Of a DNA stretch of 64,000 nt, positions 24,881 to 33,788 are shown piece after piece. Origin of the DNA: JAJAZB01 sp964244295 (lineage in GTDB: Bacteria; Bacteroidota; Bacteroidia; Cytophagales; Spirosomataceae); the NCBI GenBank assembly GCA_964244295.1, contig CAXTIG010000017.1, positions 51,080 to 115,079 of the forward strand, given 5' to 3'. Position numbers and translations under genes: made by a program. Within the stretch, counting starts at the first letter, position 1; every line of letters begins with the position of its first letter. The notes beneath the pieces were generated by a model. It was given only the letters and a program-made list of their open reading frames with translations, was not told the DNA's origin and made no database searches.

Positions 24881-27754
24881 ATGACCCGCAAAAGTTTACT
24901 AACCCTTTCCCTGTCAGTGCTTTCAGCGCTAACTGCCCTGGCCCAGACGGGCACCCTCCGGGGCGTAATCAAAGATACCAAAACGAAGGAAGCCATCATT
25001 GGTGGCACGGTGCGCGTAGACGGCACCCAACTCGGGGCCAGCACCGACGTGGAAGGCAATTTCACCATTGCCAACGTTCCCTCCGGTACGCACAAAATCA
25101 TCGTTTCCTACATTTCGTACCAGACGAAAGAGATTCCTGCCGTCCGTATCGAGTCGGGGAATACGACCCAACTGGAAACTGAACTAGTCGAGGAAGGCAA
25201 GACGCTCAATGAAGTGGTGGTGACGGGCAGTCGGGCTACCAATACCGAAGTGGCGGTAATTACCGAAATCAAGCAGTTGAAATCCATCGCCGTGGGGCTT
25301 TCGGCGGCGCAAATCCAGAAATCTCAGGACCGCGACGCCGCCGCCGCCATCCGCCGGGTGCCGGGCGTGAGCATCGTCGACAACCGCTTCGTGCTGGTGC
25401 GCGGGCTGGCTTCGCGCTACAACACGGTGCTGGTCAACGACATGATTACGCCCTCGACCGAGGTGGACGTGCGCTCGTTTTCCTTCGACCTGATTCCGAG
25501 CAACATCCTCGACCGGATGGTGATTTACAAATCGGGCGCGGCGGAGCTGCCGGGTGATTTTGCCGGGGGGGTCATCAAGATTTACACGAAGAAAAAACCC
25601 GAACAGAATTTCCTCGACGTGGGTTTCACGCTCGGCTACCGGGGCAACACCACCTTCAAATCGGTGCAGAGCCACGACCGGGGCGGACTGAACGCGCTGG
25701 GTTTGTGGGATGCCAAACAGCAACTTCCGAGCAGCTTCCCCACCTCGGCGGCGACCTTCAACAGCCTGCCCGCCAACGTGCGCGCTTCCTACGCCCGGCT
25801 ATTGCCCAACACCTGGGCGCTCACCCCGGTGACCGTATCGCCCGACCTGCGCGTGGCCCTCAACCTGGGGCGGCGCTTCGACCTCGGCGACGTGCGGGTG
25901 AGCAACCTCACCAGCCTGAATTATTCGCTGACGAACCAGTATTCGGACATCGAACTCAACACCTACAACAACGGCGCAACGGCCAACGACCTCGCCCAGC
26001 GCTACACCGACGCGTTTTACCAGCGCAGTTCACGCCTGGGGATTCTCCACAACTGGACGGCCCGCTTCTCGCCCGCCTTCAACCTGGAGTGGAAAACGCT
26101 TTTCAACCAACTCGGCAACACCGAAACCACCGCGAGGACGGGGGAAGTGCTCGTGGAAGACCGCGAGATCCGCAGCTTTTCCGAACGGTTTGAAAACCGC
26201 AGCATCCTCACCAGCCAGCTTTCGGGCGAACACACGGTAAGTCAACAGTTTAAACTGGATTGGCTGGCGGGCTTCGGCTACACGGGCCGCTGGGAACCCG
26301 ACTGGAAGCGCATCGTGTACCAGCGGGAAAAAGTAACGAGCGGGACGCCGAACGACTTTTCGGCCTCCATTCCCACCGACCCCACGCCGCTGCAATCGGG
26401 TCGTTTTTACTCGAAAACCCACGAATACATTTACTCGGCGGCCATCAACGCCCAGAAGAAATTCGGCAACCCCGCCGACCACGAACCCGCTGCGTTGCGC
26501 TTCGGGGTGTACGTAGAGCAAAAATCCCGCGACTTCAACGCCCGGTTTTACGGCTACCAGCGTCAGGGCAATACGCTGGCCCTCGGCAAACTGCCCATCG
26601 ACCAGATTTTCGCGCCCGAAAACGTAAGCGGTCGGGCCGAGGGAAGCTACTCCTTCAGCGACGGCACCAAAGCCATCGACTCCTACGAGGCCCGCAACAC
26701 CTACCTGGCCGGGTACCTGGGTGGCGACCTGTACTTCGGCCCCAAAGCCAGCCTGACGCTGGGCCTGCGGGGTGAGTACAACCAGCGCAAACTGGGCAAC
26801 CCGCTCAACGCCAGTTTGGTCAATCAGGGGCTGTTCAACCCGCTGCCTTCGGCCAATTTTACCTACAAACTCAACGAACGCCAGAACCTGCGCCTGGCCT
26901 ACTCGTACACGGTCAACCGGCCGGAGTTCCGCGAGCAGGCCCCGTTCAGCTACTTCGATTTTGCCTTCAACGCCGATGTGCGCGGCAACCAGACCCTCGA
27001 AACGGCGACGATTCAGAACTTCGATGCCAAGTGGGAATTTTACCCCTCGCCCGGCGAGGTGATTTCGGTAACGGGTTTTTACAAATATTTCAACAAACCC
27101 ATCGAAAACTTCCTGCTGCCCCAGGCCAACGGGTTGGCGTACACGTTCATCAACACGAAAAGCGCCACGAGCTACGGCATTGAGTTGGAGGCGCGGAAGT
27201 CGCTCGCCAAAACGGACGCGGCCTTCCTGAAAAACCTGACGCTGGTCGCCAACCTCTCGCTCATCGAGAGCAAAATCAAGCTTGGTGACTTCGTGCAGGC
27301 CCCCGACCTGAGCGGGGCCATCCAGAACCTAGATTTGAAGAACATCGCCGATACCGAGCGGCCGATGATGAACCAATCGCCGTACCTGGTGAACCTGGGC
27401 GTGTACTACGCCGACGCCAGCGGCTGGCAGGCCAACTTGCTTTACAACGTGTTCGGACCCAGGATTTTCGCGGTCGGCAACCAGAACAGTCCGACGGTGT
27501 ACGAGATGCCGCGCAACGTCATCGACCTCAACGTGAGCAAGGTCTTCAACAAGCGCTTCGAGCTGCGGCTGGGCATCCAGGACCTTCTCAACCAAGCCTA
27601 CCGCCTCGACCAGGATTTCAATCGCAACGGCAAAATCGACTCGGACAAAACCTCAAAAACGGCCAGCGCCGACCAGGAAATACGCCGCTACAAACGCGGC
27701 AGCTACTCGACGGTGAGCCTGGTGTACTCGTTTGGGCGGACGCTGATTCCGTAA
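24881..27754 (+). CDS. TonB-dependent outer-membrane receptor with carboxypeptidase-like domain
   Basis: A 957-residue receptor with signal peptide (LSLSVLSALTALAQ), a CarboxypepD_reg-like beta-sandwich (GTLRGVIKDTKTKEAIIGGTV to about residue 95), a plug domain (AAAAIRRVPGVSIVDNRFVLVRGLASRYN, then SGAAELPGDFAGGVIKIYTKK) and a C-terminal barrel of about 700 residues. It imports a ligand using TonB energy. The first ATG-like codon upstream (24836) would overlap the -7 box, so the ATG at 24881 is preferred. The next gene is a lipoprotein, as in SusC/SusD-type pairs, but the lipoprotein is not SusD-like. Ligand unknown; no nearby sugar-degradation genes point to one. Confidence 0.92.
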   Translation: MTRKSLLTLSLSVLSALTALAQTGTLRGVIKDTKTKEAIIGGTVRVDGTQLGASTDVEGNFTIANVPSGTHKIIVSYISYQTKEIPAVRIESGNTTQLETELVEEGKTLNEVVVTGSRATNTEVAVITEIKQLKSIAVGLSAAQIQKSQDRDAAAAIRRVPGVSIVDNRFVLVRGLASRYNTVLVNDMITPSTEVDVRSFSFDLIPSNILDRMVIYKSGAAELPGDFAGGVIKIYTKKKPEQNFLDVGFTLGYRGNTTFKSVQSHDRGGLNALGLWDAKQQLPSSFPTSAATFNSLPANVRASYARLLPNTWALTPVTVSPDLRVALNLGRRFDLGDVRVSNLTSLNYSLTNQYSDIELNTYNNGATANDLAQRYTDAFYQRSSRLGILHNWTARFSPAFNLEWKTLFNQLGNTETTARTGEVLVEDREIRSFSERFENRSILTSQLSGEHTVSQQFKLDWLAGFGYTGRWEPDWKRIVYQREKVTSGTPNDFSASIPTDPTPLQSGRFYSKTHEYIYSAAINAQKKFGNPADHEPAALRFGVYVEQKSRDFNARFYGYQRQGNTLALGKLPIDQIFAPENVSGRAEGSYSFSDGTKAIDSYEARNTYLAGYLGGDLYFGPKASLTLGLRGEYNQRKLGNPLNASLVNQGLFNPLPSANFTYKLNERQNLRLAYSYTVNRPEFREQAPFSYFDFAFNADVRGNQTLETATIQNFDAKWEFYPSPGEVISVTGFYKYFNKPIENFLLPQANGLAYTFINTKSATSYGIELEARKSLAKTDAAFLKNLTLVANLSLIESKIKLGDFVQAPDLSGAIQNLDLKNIADTERPMMNQSPYLVNLGVYYADASGWQANLLYNVFGPRIFAVGNQNSPTVYEMPRNVIDLNVSKVFNKRFELRLGIQDLLNQAYRLDQDFNRNGKIDSDKTSKTASADQEIRRYKRGSYSTVSLVYSFGRTLIP

Positions 27755-27755
27755 T

Positions 27756-27872
27756 GTCTGAACCGCGATTGGCCTGGATTCAAGGATTTTCAGGATGGTT
27801 GATTCCTGATTTTCGATTTCTGGATTTTATCATCCTGTAAATCCTTTAATCCTGGCCAATCGCGGTTCAGAC
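27756..27872. repeat. Palindrome between receptor and lipoprotein genes
   Basis: Outer arms GTCTGAACCGCGATTGGCC (27756-27774) and its exact reverse complement (27854-27872) enclose GGATTCAAGGATTTTCAGGAT-like and CATCCTGTAAATCC segments that pair again. The inner wording is a repeat often seen between genes in Bacteroidota. It may separate expression of the receptor from the lipoprotein. Confidence 0.85.
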
Positions 27873-27911
27873 AAAGACAAACTTTAAAACCAAACCAATT
27901 TCATAAACTCC

Positions 27912-29594
27912 ATGCGCTTTCTTCAAAACTGGAAACTCTCGTTCGTCCTCTTCGCCCTCGTGTTGGCGGTGGTGGTAGCCTGTAAAAACGACGATACCCC
28001 GGAACCCGTCCCGACCGTGACGGGTCTCAACCCGACCAGCGCTCCCGTTGGGACGGACATTAAAATCACGGGAACCGAATTTGGTACCAACGCCGCCGAT
28101 GTAAAAGTGACGTTCACGGGCGGGGTGGTCGGAACGGTGAAGGCCGTGACGCCGACGGAAATCACCGTGACCGTGCCCAGCGGTGCGCAGAACGGCACCG
28201 TGACCGTGCAGATTGGCACGAAAACGCCCGTAACCGGCACGACCGCGTTTACGCTGGGGCCGAAAACGGTGCAGGAAGTGACGGGCAACCTCACCGCTTC
28301 GGCCACCTGGACGGCCGATAAAGTGTACCTGCTCAAAGGCTTCGTGTACGTGAAGGACGGCGTCACGCTGACCATCCAGCCGGGCACCATCATCAAAGGC
28401 GGCACGAAAGATGTGGACCCCACGGCCAGCGGCAAGGGCGGTTCGCTCATCGTGCAGCCGGGCGGCAAGCTCATCGCCGAAGGAACGGTGGACAAGCCCA
28501 TCATTTTCACGTCGTCGAAACCCGCTGGTCAGCGGAATTACGGCGATTGGGGCGGCATCGTGTTGATTGGCAAAGCCCCCATCAATCAACCCAGCGCCAA
28601 GTTTTTTGAAGGCGGTATCGAAGGCAGCGTCGGGTCGTTCAACGTGCCGACCGACAATTCCGGCTCGCTGAAGTACGTGCGCATCGAATTTGCTGGTATC
28701 GCCCTCTCGGCGCAGGCTAACTCCGAAATCAACGGCCTGACGATGTACGGCGTGGGTTCGGGCACGACCATCGACTACGTGCAGGTGTCGTACAGCGGCG
28801 ATGATTCCTATGAATGGTTCGGCGGGAACGTCAACGCCAAGCACCTGGTGGCCTTCCGGGGCTTTGACGACGATTGGGACACCGACTGGGGCTGGAGTGG
28901 CAAGGTGCAGTTTGGCGTATCGCTCCGCGACCCGAACGTAGCCGATCAATCGACCTCCAACGGCTTCGAGTCTGACAACTTCGAGCCGGGTACGCCCGCC
29001 AATGGTTCCAACGACGGCCTGCCCCTGACCGAGGGTACCTTTGCCAACATCAGCAACTTTGTGTTCCAGGCTGCGCCTTCCACGGCGACTACGTCGAACG
29101 GCAGTGGTTCGTTTGGCCGCTCGATGCACCTGCGCCGCAACACCGCCATCAGCATTTTCAACACGGTGCTGGTGGGTTACCCCGAAGGGCTGCGCCTGGA
29201 CGGGAAGAAACTGGCTACCCTGAAAAACGTGCAGGACGGTAAACTCCAACTGCGCGGCATCGTGCTGGCTAACATGGCGACGCCTTTCAAAGGGGCCGAT
29301 GAAATTGTGGATGCCGATGCCTCGACGTTTTTCAACACGGTCGATAGCAAAAACACCGTGGTGGCCCTGGCCGACCTGGCGACGCTGAAGCTCAACGCCA
29401 AGTCGTTCGACCTCGCGGCCCCGGCCTTTACCGTGGGCAGTGATTCGCCGCTGCTGACGGGGGCGGTCTGGACGGGCAAGGGGGCCGACAGTTTCTTCCA
29501 GCAAGTCGCCTACCGGGGGGCCTTCAACGCCACCGACAACTGGCTCGACAAGTGGACGAACTTTACCCCACAAAACACGGACTACGACAAGTAA
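27912..29594 (+). CDS. IPT/TIG-domain surface lipoprotein paired with the TonB receptor
   Basis: A 560-residue lipoprotein: signal with lipobox LAVVVAC (Cys24) followed by KNDD, the type of acidic sequence that sends Bacteroidota lipoproteins to the surface. Residues about 33-118 form an IPT/TIG immunoglobulin-like domain (PTVTGLNPTSAPVGTDIKIT). The remainder looks like a parallel beta-helix or related fold, with GFVYVKDGVTLTIQPGTIIKGG, DWGGIVLIGKAP, YVQVSYSGDDSYEWFGGNVN and AFRGFDDDWDTDWGWSGKVQ; the last is very rich in Asp and Trp. It is probably the substrate-binding partner of the receptor upstream. The exact family name is not known to me. Confidence 0.8.
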   Translation: MRFLQNWKLSFVLFALVLAVVVACKNDDTPEPVPTVTGLNPTSAPVGTDIKITGTEFGTNAADVKVTFTGGVVGTVKAVTPTEITVTVPSGAQNGTVTVQIGTKTPVTGTTAFTLGPKTVQEVTGNLTASATWTADKVYLLKGFVYVKDGVTLTIQPGTIIKGGTKDVDPTASGKGGSLIVQPGGKLIAEGTVDKPIIFTSSKPAGQRNYGDWGGIVLIGKAPINQPSAKFFEGGIEGSVGSFNVPTDNSGSLKYVRIEFAGIALSAQANSEINGLTMYGVGSGTTIDYVQVSYSGDDSYEWFGGNVNAKHLVAFRGFDDDWDTDWGWSGKVQFGVSLRDPNVADQSTSNGFESDNFEPGTPANGSNDGLPLTEGTFANISNFVFQAAPSTATTSNGSGSFGRSMHLRRNTAISIFNTVLVGYPEGLRLDGKKLATLKNVQDGKLQLRGIVLANMATPFKGADEIVDADASTFFNTVDSKNTVVALADLATLKLNAKSFDLAAPAFTVGSDSPLLTGAVWTGKGADSFFQQVAYRGAFNATDNWLDKWTNFTPQNTDYDK

Positions 29595-29620
29595 TTCAAG
29601 ATTTCATATTGGTGTTGCTG

Positions 29621-29652
29621 AAAAGCCGGTGCCTTTGGTGCCGGTTTTTTTT
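29621..29652 (+). terminator. Terminator after the lipoprotein gene
   Basis: AAAAGCCGGTGCC-TTT-GGTGCCGG then eight T's; the stem pairs throughout if G-U pairs are allowed. Confidence 0.8.
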
Positions 29653-29674
29653 GTGGCCCCGTTGGACGGCGTTA

Positions 29675-29778
29675 CCCCCAACCGAATCGTCGGCCCCCCT
29701 AAAGGGGGCTTTTCGTTGCTGGAGTGTTCAGGCAGGAAAAAGCCCCCTTTAGGGGCGGTCCGACGATTCGGTTGGGGG
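29675..29778. repeat. CCCCTAAAGGGGG-family palindrome (second copy)
   Basis: Arms CCCCCAACCGAATCGTCGG and its complement flank the internal CCCCTAAAGGGGGCTTTT / AAAAAGCCCCCTTTAGGGG pair. It is the relative of 21661-21768 and sits at the broken 5' edge of the monooxygenase remnant. Confidence 0.9.
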
Positions 29779-29844
29779 CAGGTTTCGTTTAATTTTCGCA
29801 GAAAATACTGCAATTTTGACGACAAGCCCTCCGAGATGTTCTAA

Positions 29845-30495
29845 CAACCCTTCGACTCGCTGGCCAGCCCTGCGACGACCCGGTTGCCGATGGCCCTCCA
29901 GCGGCTTTTGCTCAAAACCACGCTCTGGCTGGCGCGGGGCGATCAGCGTGATTACGGCGTACCCCTGCCCAGGCGCCCGCCGCTGGCCGAACACCCCACC
30001 GTTTCGCAGGATTTGCTGGCCCTGGCCGGGCGCGGGGCGATTCACTTCAAACCCAACATCCGCGAGTTTGAGGGAAAAACCATCGTTTTCGAGGATGGTT
30101 CGAGCGAGGAGGCCGACCTAGTGATTTATGCCACGGGCTACCAGGTTTCGGTCCCATTTTTCGAACCAGATTTTCTGAACCTCGATCAGCAAAACAACCT
30201 CGAACTTTACCAGCGTGTGGTGCATCCCGACCACCCCGGACTTTATTTTCTGGCTTTCATTCAGCCGCTGAGGGCCATCATGCCACTGGCGGAAATTCAG
30301 GCTAAATGGATTGCCAAACTCCTGACGAGCGAGTGCCGCCTGCCGGAGCGGGAAGCGATGCGGCGGGCCATCGAAATCGACTGGGCGGCGTTGCGTCGGC
30401 GCTACAGCCAGTCGCCGAGGCATACGTTTCAGGTGGAGTTTCACCCGTACCGGGAGAGCCCGTTGCGGGAGATGAAACGGATGAAAGTGCGATGA
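29845..30495 (+). pseudogene. C-terminal remnant of a flavin-containing monooxygenase
   Basis: The frame after the TAA at 29842-29844 reads QPFDSLASPATTRLPMALQ and continues to 30495 for about 216 residues. It matches the C-terminal half of FMO-type NADPH/FAD monooxygenases: a region like VPLPRRPPLAEHPTVSQDLL, the FEDGSSEEADLVIYATGYQ motif (the FATGY signature) and the end segment FLAFIQPLRAIMPLAEIQAKW. The FAD-binding GxGxxG and NADPH-binding motifs of the N-terminal half are absent, and the upstream sequence is the palindrome at 29675. There is no good start codon; the only ATG sits inside the conserved part. This is a 5'-truncated relic. Confidence 0.75.
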
Positions 30496-30535
30496 ACGCT
30501 GCATACCTGCGGTTAAAAAAACCTTTAAACCTGCC

Positions 30536-31693
30536 ATGAAAAACACCCTTTTCGCCCTTGCCCTGTTGCCGTTAGCGCTCCAGGCCCAAACTCCGAAGTT
30601 CGAGGCCCAGGTCATCGACAACCAACTCGACATCGGCTACGGCCTCGCCATCGGCGACGTGGACGGCGACCGCAAGCCCGACATCCTGCTGGCCGACAAA
30701 ACGGAATTTGTCTGGTACCGAAACCCCGGCAATGCCACCGCGCCCTGGCCCCGGTTTGTGCTGGCGAAAAACCTCACGCCCCAGGACAACGTCTGCATCG
30801 CTGCCCGCGACCTCGACGGCGACGGGCGCGTGGAAGTGGCCGTCGGCGCGGGGTGGAATCCCGCCGAAACCCGCGATTCGACTAAATCCGGGGCGGTTTT
30901 TTACCTCCTCCGTCCGAAAGACCCGACCCAGCTTTGGGAAGCCGTGCGCCTGCCCCACGAAGTGACCACCCACCGGATGCGCTGGGCGAAGACGGGAGCG
31001 AACCAGTTCCAACTCCTCGTCGCGCCCCTGCACGGGCTGAACAACCAGAACGGCGAAGGGCGCGGCGTGCGGATTTACGGGTACGAGTTTCCAAAAAACG
31101 TGAAACAACCCTGGAAACGCCACCTGCTCGATTCGACCATGCACATCACGCACAATTTTGAAATTTGGGAAGACCAGCCCGAAACCCGGGTACTGGTGGG
31201 GGGAAAAGAAGGCGGCAAAGTGCTGCGATGGAAAAAAGACCGTTGGCAGGCGGAAGCAGGCTGGCTGGTGCAGGGCCTGGGCCTGAGTGAAGTCCGGCGC
31301 GGCGAGGAACCGGGCGGGAAGCGGTTCGTCGTGGCGGTTTCGCCCTTTCATGGCAACAGCCTGGTGTTGCTCAACGAAAACGGTACGCCGCAACCACTCA
31401 CCGAAAAACTGGCGCAAGGCCACGCGTTGGTGACGGGGGATTTCCTGAAAACGGGCCGCTCGCAAGTGGCCGTGGGCTGGCGGATGCCCAACGGCGAGAA
31501 GAAATTCGGCGTCCGCCTCTGGGTGCCGGATGGGAAAGGCACCTGGACTGAAACCGTCGTGGACGACCGCATCCCGATGGCCTGCGAAGACCTCCAGGCC
31601 GCCGACCTCGACGGCGACGGCGACCTCGATTTGATTGCCTCGGGCCGCTCCACGCTTAATCTACTAATTTACTGGAATAAGTCGGAACCCTAA
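30536..31693 (+). CDS. FG-GAP/VCBS repeat protein, exported
   Basis: A 385-residue protein with signal peptide (FALALLPLALQAQ) and repeated calcium-binding loops of FG-GAP/VCBS type: AIGDVDGDRKPDILLAD, AARDLDGDGRVEVAVGA and, at the end, AADLDGDGDLDLIASG. These repeats build a beta-propeller like that of integrins. Such proteins in Bacteroidota are secreted or periplasmic, often carbohydrate-associated. The gene starts 40 bp after the monooxygenase remnant and is followed by a palindrome. Function unknown beyond the fold. Confidence 0.8.
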   Translation: MKNTLFALALLPLALQAQTPKFEAQVIDNQLDIGYGLAIGDVDGDRKPDILLADKTEFVWYRNPGNATAPWPRFVLAKNLTPQDNVCIAARDLDGDGRVEVAVGAGWNPAETRDSTKSGAVFYLLRPKDPTQLWEAVRLPHEVTTHRMRWAKTGANQFQLLVAPLHGLNNQNGEGRGVRIYGYEFPKNVKQPWKRHLLDSTMHITHNFEIWEDQPETRVLVGGKEGGKVLRWKKDRWQAEAGWLVQGLGLSEVRRGEEPGGKRFVVAVSPFHGNSLVLLNENGTPQPLTEKLAQGHALVTGDFLKTGRSQVAVGWRMPNGEKKFGVRLWVPDGKGTWTETVVDDRIPMACEDLQAADLDGDGDLDLIASGRSTLNLLIYWNKSEP

Positions 31694-31696
31694 GTC

Positions 31697-31778
31697 TGGA
31701 GTTTTCAGTTTAGGGTTTTCAGTTTTCAGTTCCTTGTTGTTTTAACTGAAAACTGAAAACCTTAAACTGAAAACTCCA
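31697..31778. repeat. Phased-repeat palindrome (TTTTCAGTTTAGGG arms)
   Basis: 35-bp arms at 31697-31731 and 31744-31778, nearly perfect, made of TTTTCAGTT units. A similar TTTTCAGTTTAGAG palindrome is at 49424-49495, and TTTTCAGTTTTCAGTT occurs alone near 16383. Confidence 0.9.
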
Positions 31779-31784
31779 AATCAC

Positions 31785-31792
31785 TACCTTTG
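31785..31792 (+). promoter_or_regulatory. -7 box TACCTTTG of the Rrf2 gene
   Basis: Exact match, 21 nt before the ATG at 31813; a very short leader is implied. Confidence 0.6.
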
Positions 31793-31812
31793 ACCGAAGC
31801 CCCCTTCGCTGA

Positions 31813-32223
31813 ATGATTTCCAAAAAAGCCAAATACGCTCTCAAAGCCTTAAAAGTGCTGGCCCGCGAATACGAAAGTCGCCGGCCCGTGCTGATTTCGA
31901 CCATCGCCGAACAGGAGCGCATTCCCAAGAAATTCCTCGAAGCCATCCTGCTCGATTTGCGAAACCATGGCGTGTTGCAAAGCCAGAAGGGAAAAGGCGG
32001 AGGGTATCTGCTCCGGGTGCCACCCGGCGAGGTAACGTTCTCACGGGTGATGCGCATCATCGATGGGCCGATTGCGCCCACGCTCTGCGTGTCGCTTTAT
32101 TTTTACGGTCGCTGCGACGACTGCGCCGACGAGCAAACCTGCACCCTCCGCAGCGTGATGGAAAACTGGCGCGACGCCAACCTGGCCGTGCTGGACAAGA
32201 AAACCTTGCTGGATTTGCTGTAA
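31813..32223 (+). CDS. Rrf2 family transcriptional regulator
   Basis: A 136-residue winged-helix regulator. The N-terminus MISKKAKYALKALKVLA and the helix-turn-helix with wing (IPKKFLEAILLDLRNHGVL, then GGGYLL) are diagnostic. Four cysteines lie in LCVSLYFYGRCDDCADEQTCTLR; in Rrf2 proteins such as IscR and NsrR three conserved cysteines in this area hold an Fe-S cluster. It may thus sense iron-sulfur status, nitric oxide or redox state, but the spacing differs from those models. No obvious target gene adjoins it. Confidence 0.9.
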   Translation: MISKKAKYALKALKVLAREYESRRPVLISTIAEQERIPKKFLEAILLDLRNHGVLQSQKGKGGGYLLRVPPGEVTFSRVMRIIDGPIAPTLCVSLYFYGRCDDCADEQTCTLRSVMENWRDANLAVLDKKTLLDLL

Positions 32224-32226
32224 AAC

Positions 32227-32268
32227 AAAGGAGGTCGCGCTTCGACTCCGCTCAGCGTGACCTCCTTT
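32227..32268. terminator. Bidirectional terminator hairpin between Rrf2 and gldE
   Basis: AAAGGAGGTC and GACCTCCTTT arms enclose CGCTTCGACTCCGCTCAGCG, one arm of the palindrome family at 7424. It lies between two convergent genes. Confidence 0.75.
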
Positions 32269-32277
32269 ATTTCTATT

Positions 32278-33678
32278 TCATTCTTTCACCTTTTCCTCCT
32301 CCTCCGGCTGCAACACCACCCGCACCCGCTTGATGCGGCGGTTGTCGGCGGAGATGACCCGGAACTGGAAAGCCTCGAACGTAATTTCTTCGTTGACCTT
32401 CGGTAGCCGGGCGAAAAGTTCGAGCAGCAGGCCACCCAGCGATTCGCTCTCGCCCCGTGCTTTCTCGAACAAATCCAGGTCCACGTCGAGCACCTTGCAG
32501 AAATTGGTGAGCGGCGTTTTTCCCTCGAACACGTACGTGCGCTCGTCGAGGCGGGTGTAGTCCACTGCTTCGTCGTCGAATTCATCCTGAATGTCGCCCA
32601 CGATTTCCTCGATGATGTCCTCCATCGTCACCAGCCCCTCGGTTTCGCCGTACTCATTCACCACGATGGCCATGTGGACGCGCTTTTCCTGAAAATCACT
32701 CAGCAAGTCGTCGATTTTTTTGTTTTCGGGAATAAAATACGGCGGGCGGATGAGTTCCTGCCAACGAAAATCCTCCAGTTTGTCGAGGTGCGGCAGCAGG
32801 TCTTTGATGTAGAGTGTCCCCTCGATTTTATCGAGCGATTCGCGAAACACCGGCACCCGCGAGTAGCCCGACTTGTTGATTTTATCCATCAATTCGTGAA
32901 AATCAAACTCCACGTCGAAGGCCGTGATGTCCATCCGCGAGCGCATGATTTGCCTGGCGGTGATGGTGCTGAAATTGACGATGCCCCGCAGAATTTCTTT
33001 TTGTTCGGCCGAGGTGCCCTGCCCCGTGGTGAGTTCGAGGGCGTGGGTCAGTTCTTCCGCCGTCATGGTGTAGCCCTTGCGTTTCACGCGCCGCTCGATG
33101 ATGTCGCTGATGTTCATCAGGGGCACGGCGATGGGGCGAAACACCTTCGTGGCCACGTCGATGAGCGGGGCCGTGTAGCGCAGAAAACGCAGGGTGTTCT
33201 GGTTGGCCCAGACTTTCGGGATGAGTTCACCAAAAAACACGATGACGAACGTCACGCCCACGGTCTGAATGAGCAAACTTACCCACTGCTCCACGTTTTC
33301 ACCGAGCGACTGGCTGGTGAGGTAGGCGGTGATGGTGACGAACGTGATGTTGAGTAAATTAGTGAAAATCAACAGGGTAGCCAGCAAAAGCTGGGGCCGA
33401 TCGAGGAGCCGGGCAATGAGCCGTTCCACCGATGAATCGCTTTCGCGGCACTGGGCGCGCTCATCGACCGAAAGCGAAAAAAAGGCCACTTCCGACCCCG
33501 CCACGACCGCCGAAAGCAAGAGCAAAATCAGCAGAATCAGGCCATTGATTAAATAAACAGAAAGCGGCAGACCGTTAACCTGAGTGAGGACAACAGCCAG
33601 CCGCCAGAGCGTCGGGAGGGGATCGACAGAGGCAAGGTCGCCGGGCAGAGCGCCCGGCGTACTAAGGGGTGGTTCCAA
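32278..33678 (-). CDS. gldE: GldE-like gliding motility protein (CNNM/CBS/CorC family)
   Basis: A 466-residue inner-membrane protein of the HlyC/CorC family. It has an N-terminal CNNM region with four spans (LINGLILLILLLLSAVVAGSEVAFFSL; TFVIVFFGELIPKVW), two CBS domains (IVNFSTITARQIM...YSRVPVFRE and VVNEYGETEGLVTMEDIIEEIVGDI) and a C-terminal CorC_HlyC domain (SLGGLLLELFARLPKVNEEITFE). The GldE name is supported by gene order: mutY-ssb-gldE is, from memory, conserved in Bacteroidota. GldE supports the lipoprotein GldD in assembly of the type IX secretion/gliding machinery. gldD is not in the window. Confidence 0.85.
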   Translation of the reverse strand: MEPPLSTPGALPGDLASVDPLPTLWRLAVVLTQVNGLPLSVYLINGLILLILLLLSAVVAGSEVAFFSLSVDERAQCRESDSSVERLIARLLDRPQLLLATLLIFTNLLNITFVTITAYLTSQSLGENVEQWVSLLIQTVGVTFVIVFFGELIPKVWANQNTLRFLRYTAPLIDVATKVFRPIAVPLMNISDIIERRVKRKGYTMTAEELTHALELTTGQGTSAEQKEILRGIVNFSTITARQIMRSRMDITAFDVEFDFHELMDKINKSGYSRVPVFRESLDKIEGTLYIKDLLPHLDKLEDFRWQELIRPPYFIPENKKIDDLLSDFQEKRVHMAIVVNEYGETEGLVTMEDIIEEIVGDIQDEFDDEAVDYTRLDERTYVFEGKTPLTNFCKVLDVDLDLFEKARGESESLGGLLLELFARLPKVNEEITFEAFQFRVISADNRRIKRVRVVLQPEEEEKVKE

Positions 33679-33704
33679 GGATGGGAAGGGTTGGTGAAAA
33701 ACGA

Positions 33705-33783
33705 GTTATCGGGTTATTGGTTACTAAGTTATTGGGTTTTTCGTCAAAAAAACCAGTAACCCTATAACCAATAACCCGATAAC
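33705..33783. repeat. Phased-repeat palindrome (GTTATCGGGTTATTGGTTA arms)
   Basis: Left arm 33705-33723 and right arm 33765-33783 are exact complements; the inner part (AGTTATTGGG, CCAGTAACCCTATAACC) repeats the same wording. It sits between ssb and gldE. Confidence 0.85.
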
Positions 33784-33788
33784 CAAAC

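Noticed and set aside
27867..29573. 568-codon antisense open frame over the IPT/TIG lipoprotein gene
   Set aside because: Same reason; no start context, no conserved motif, and the lipoprotein on the plus strand has signal peptide and domain structure.
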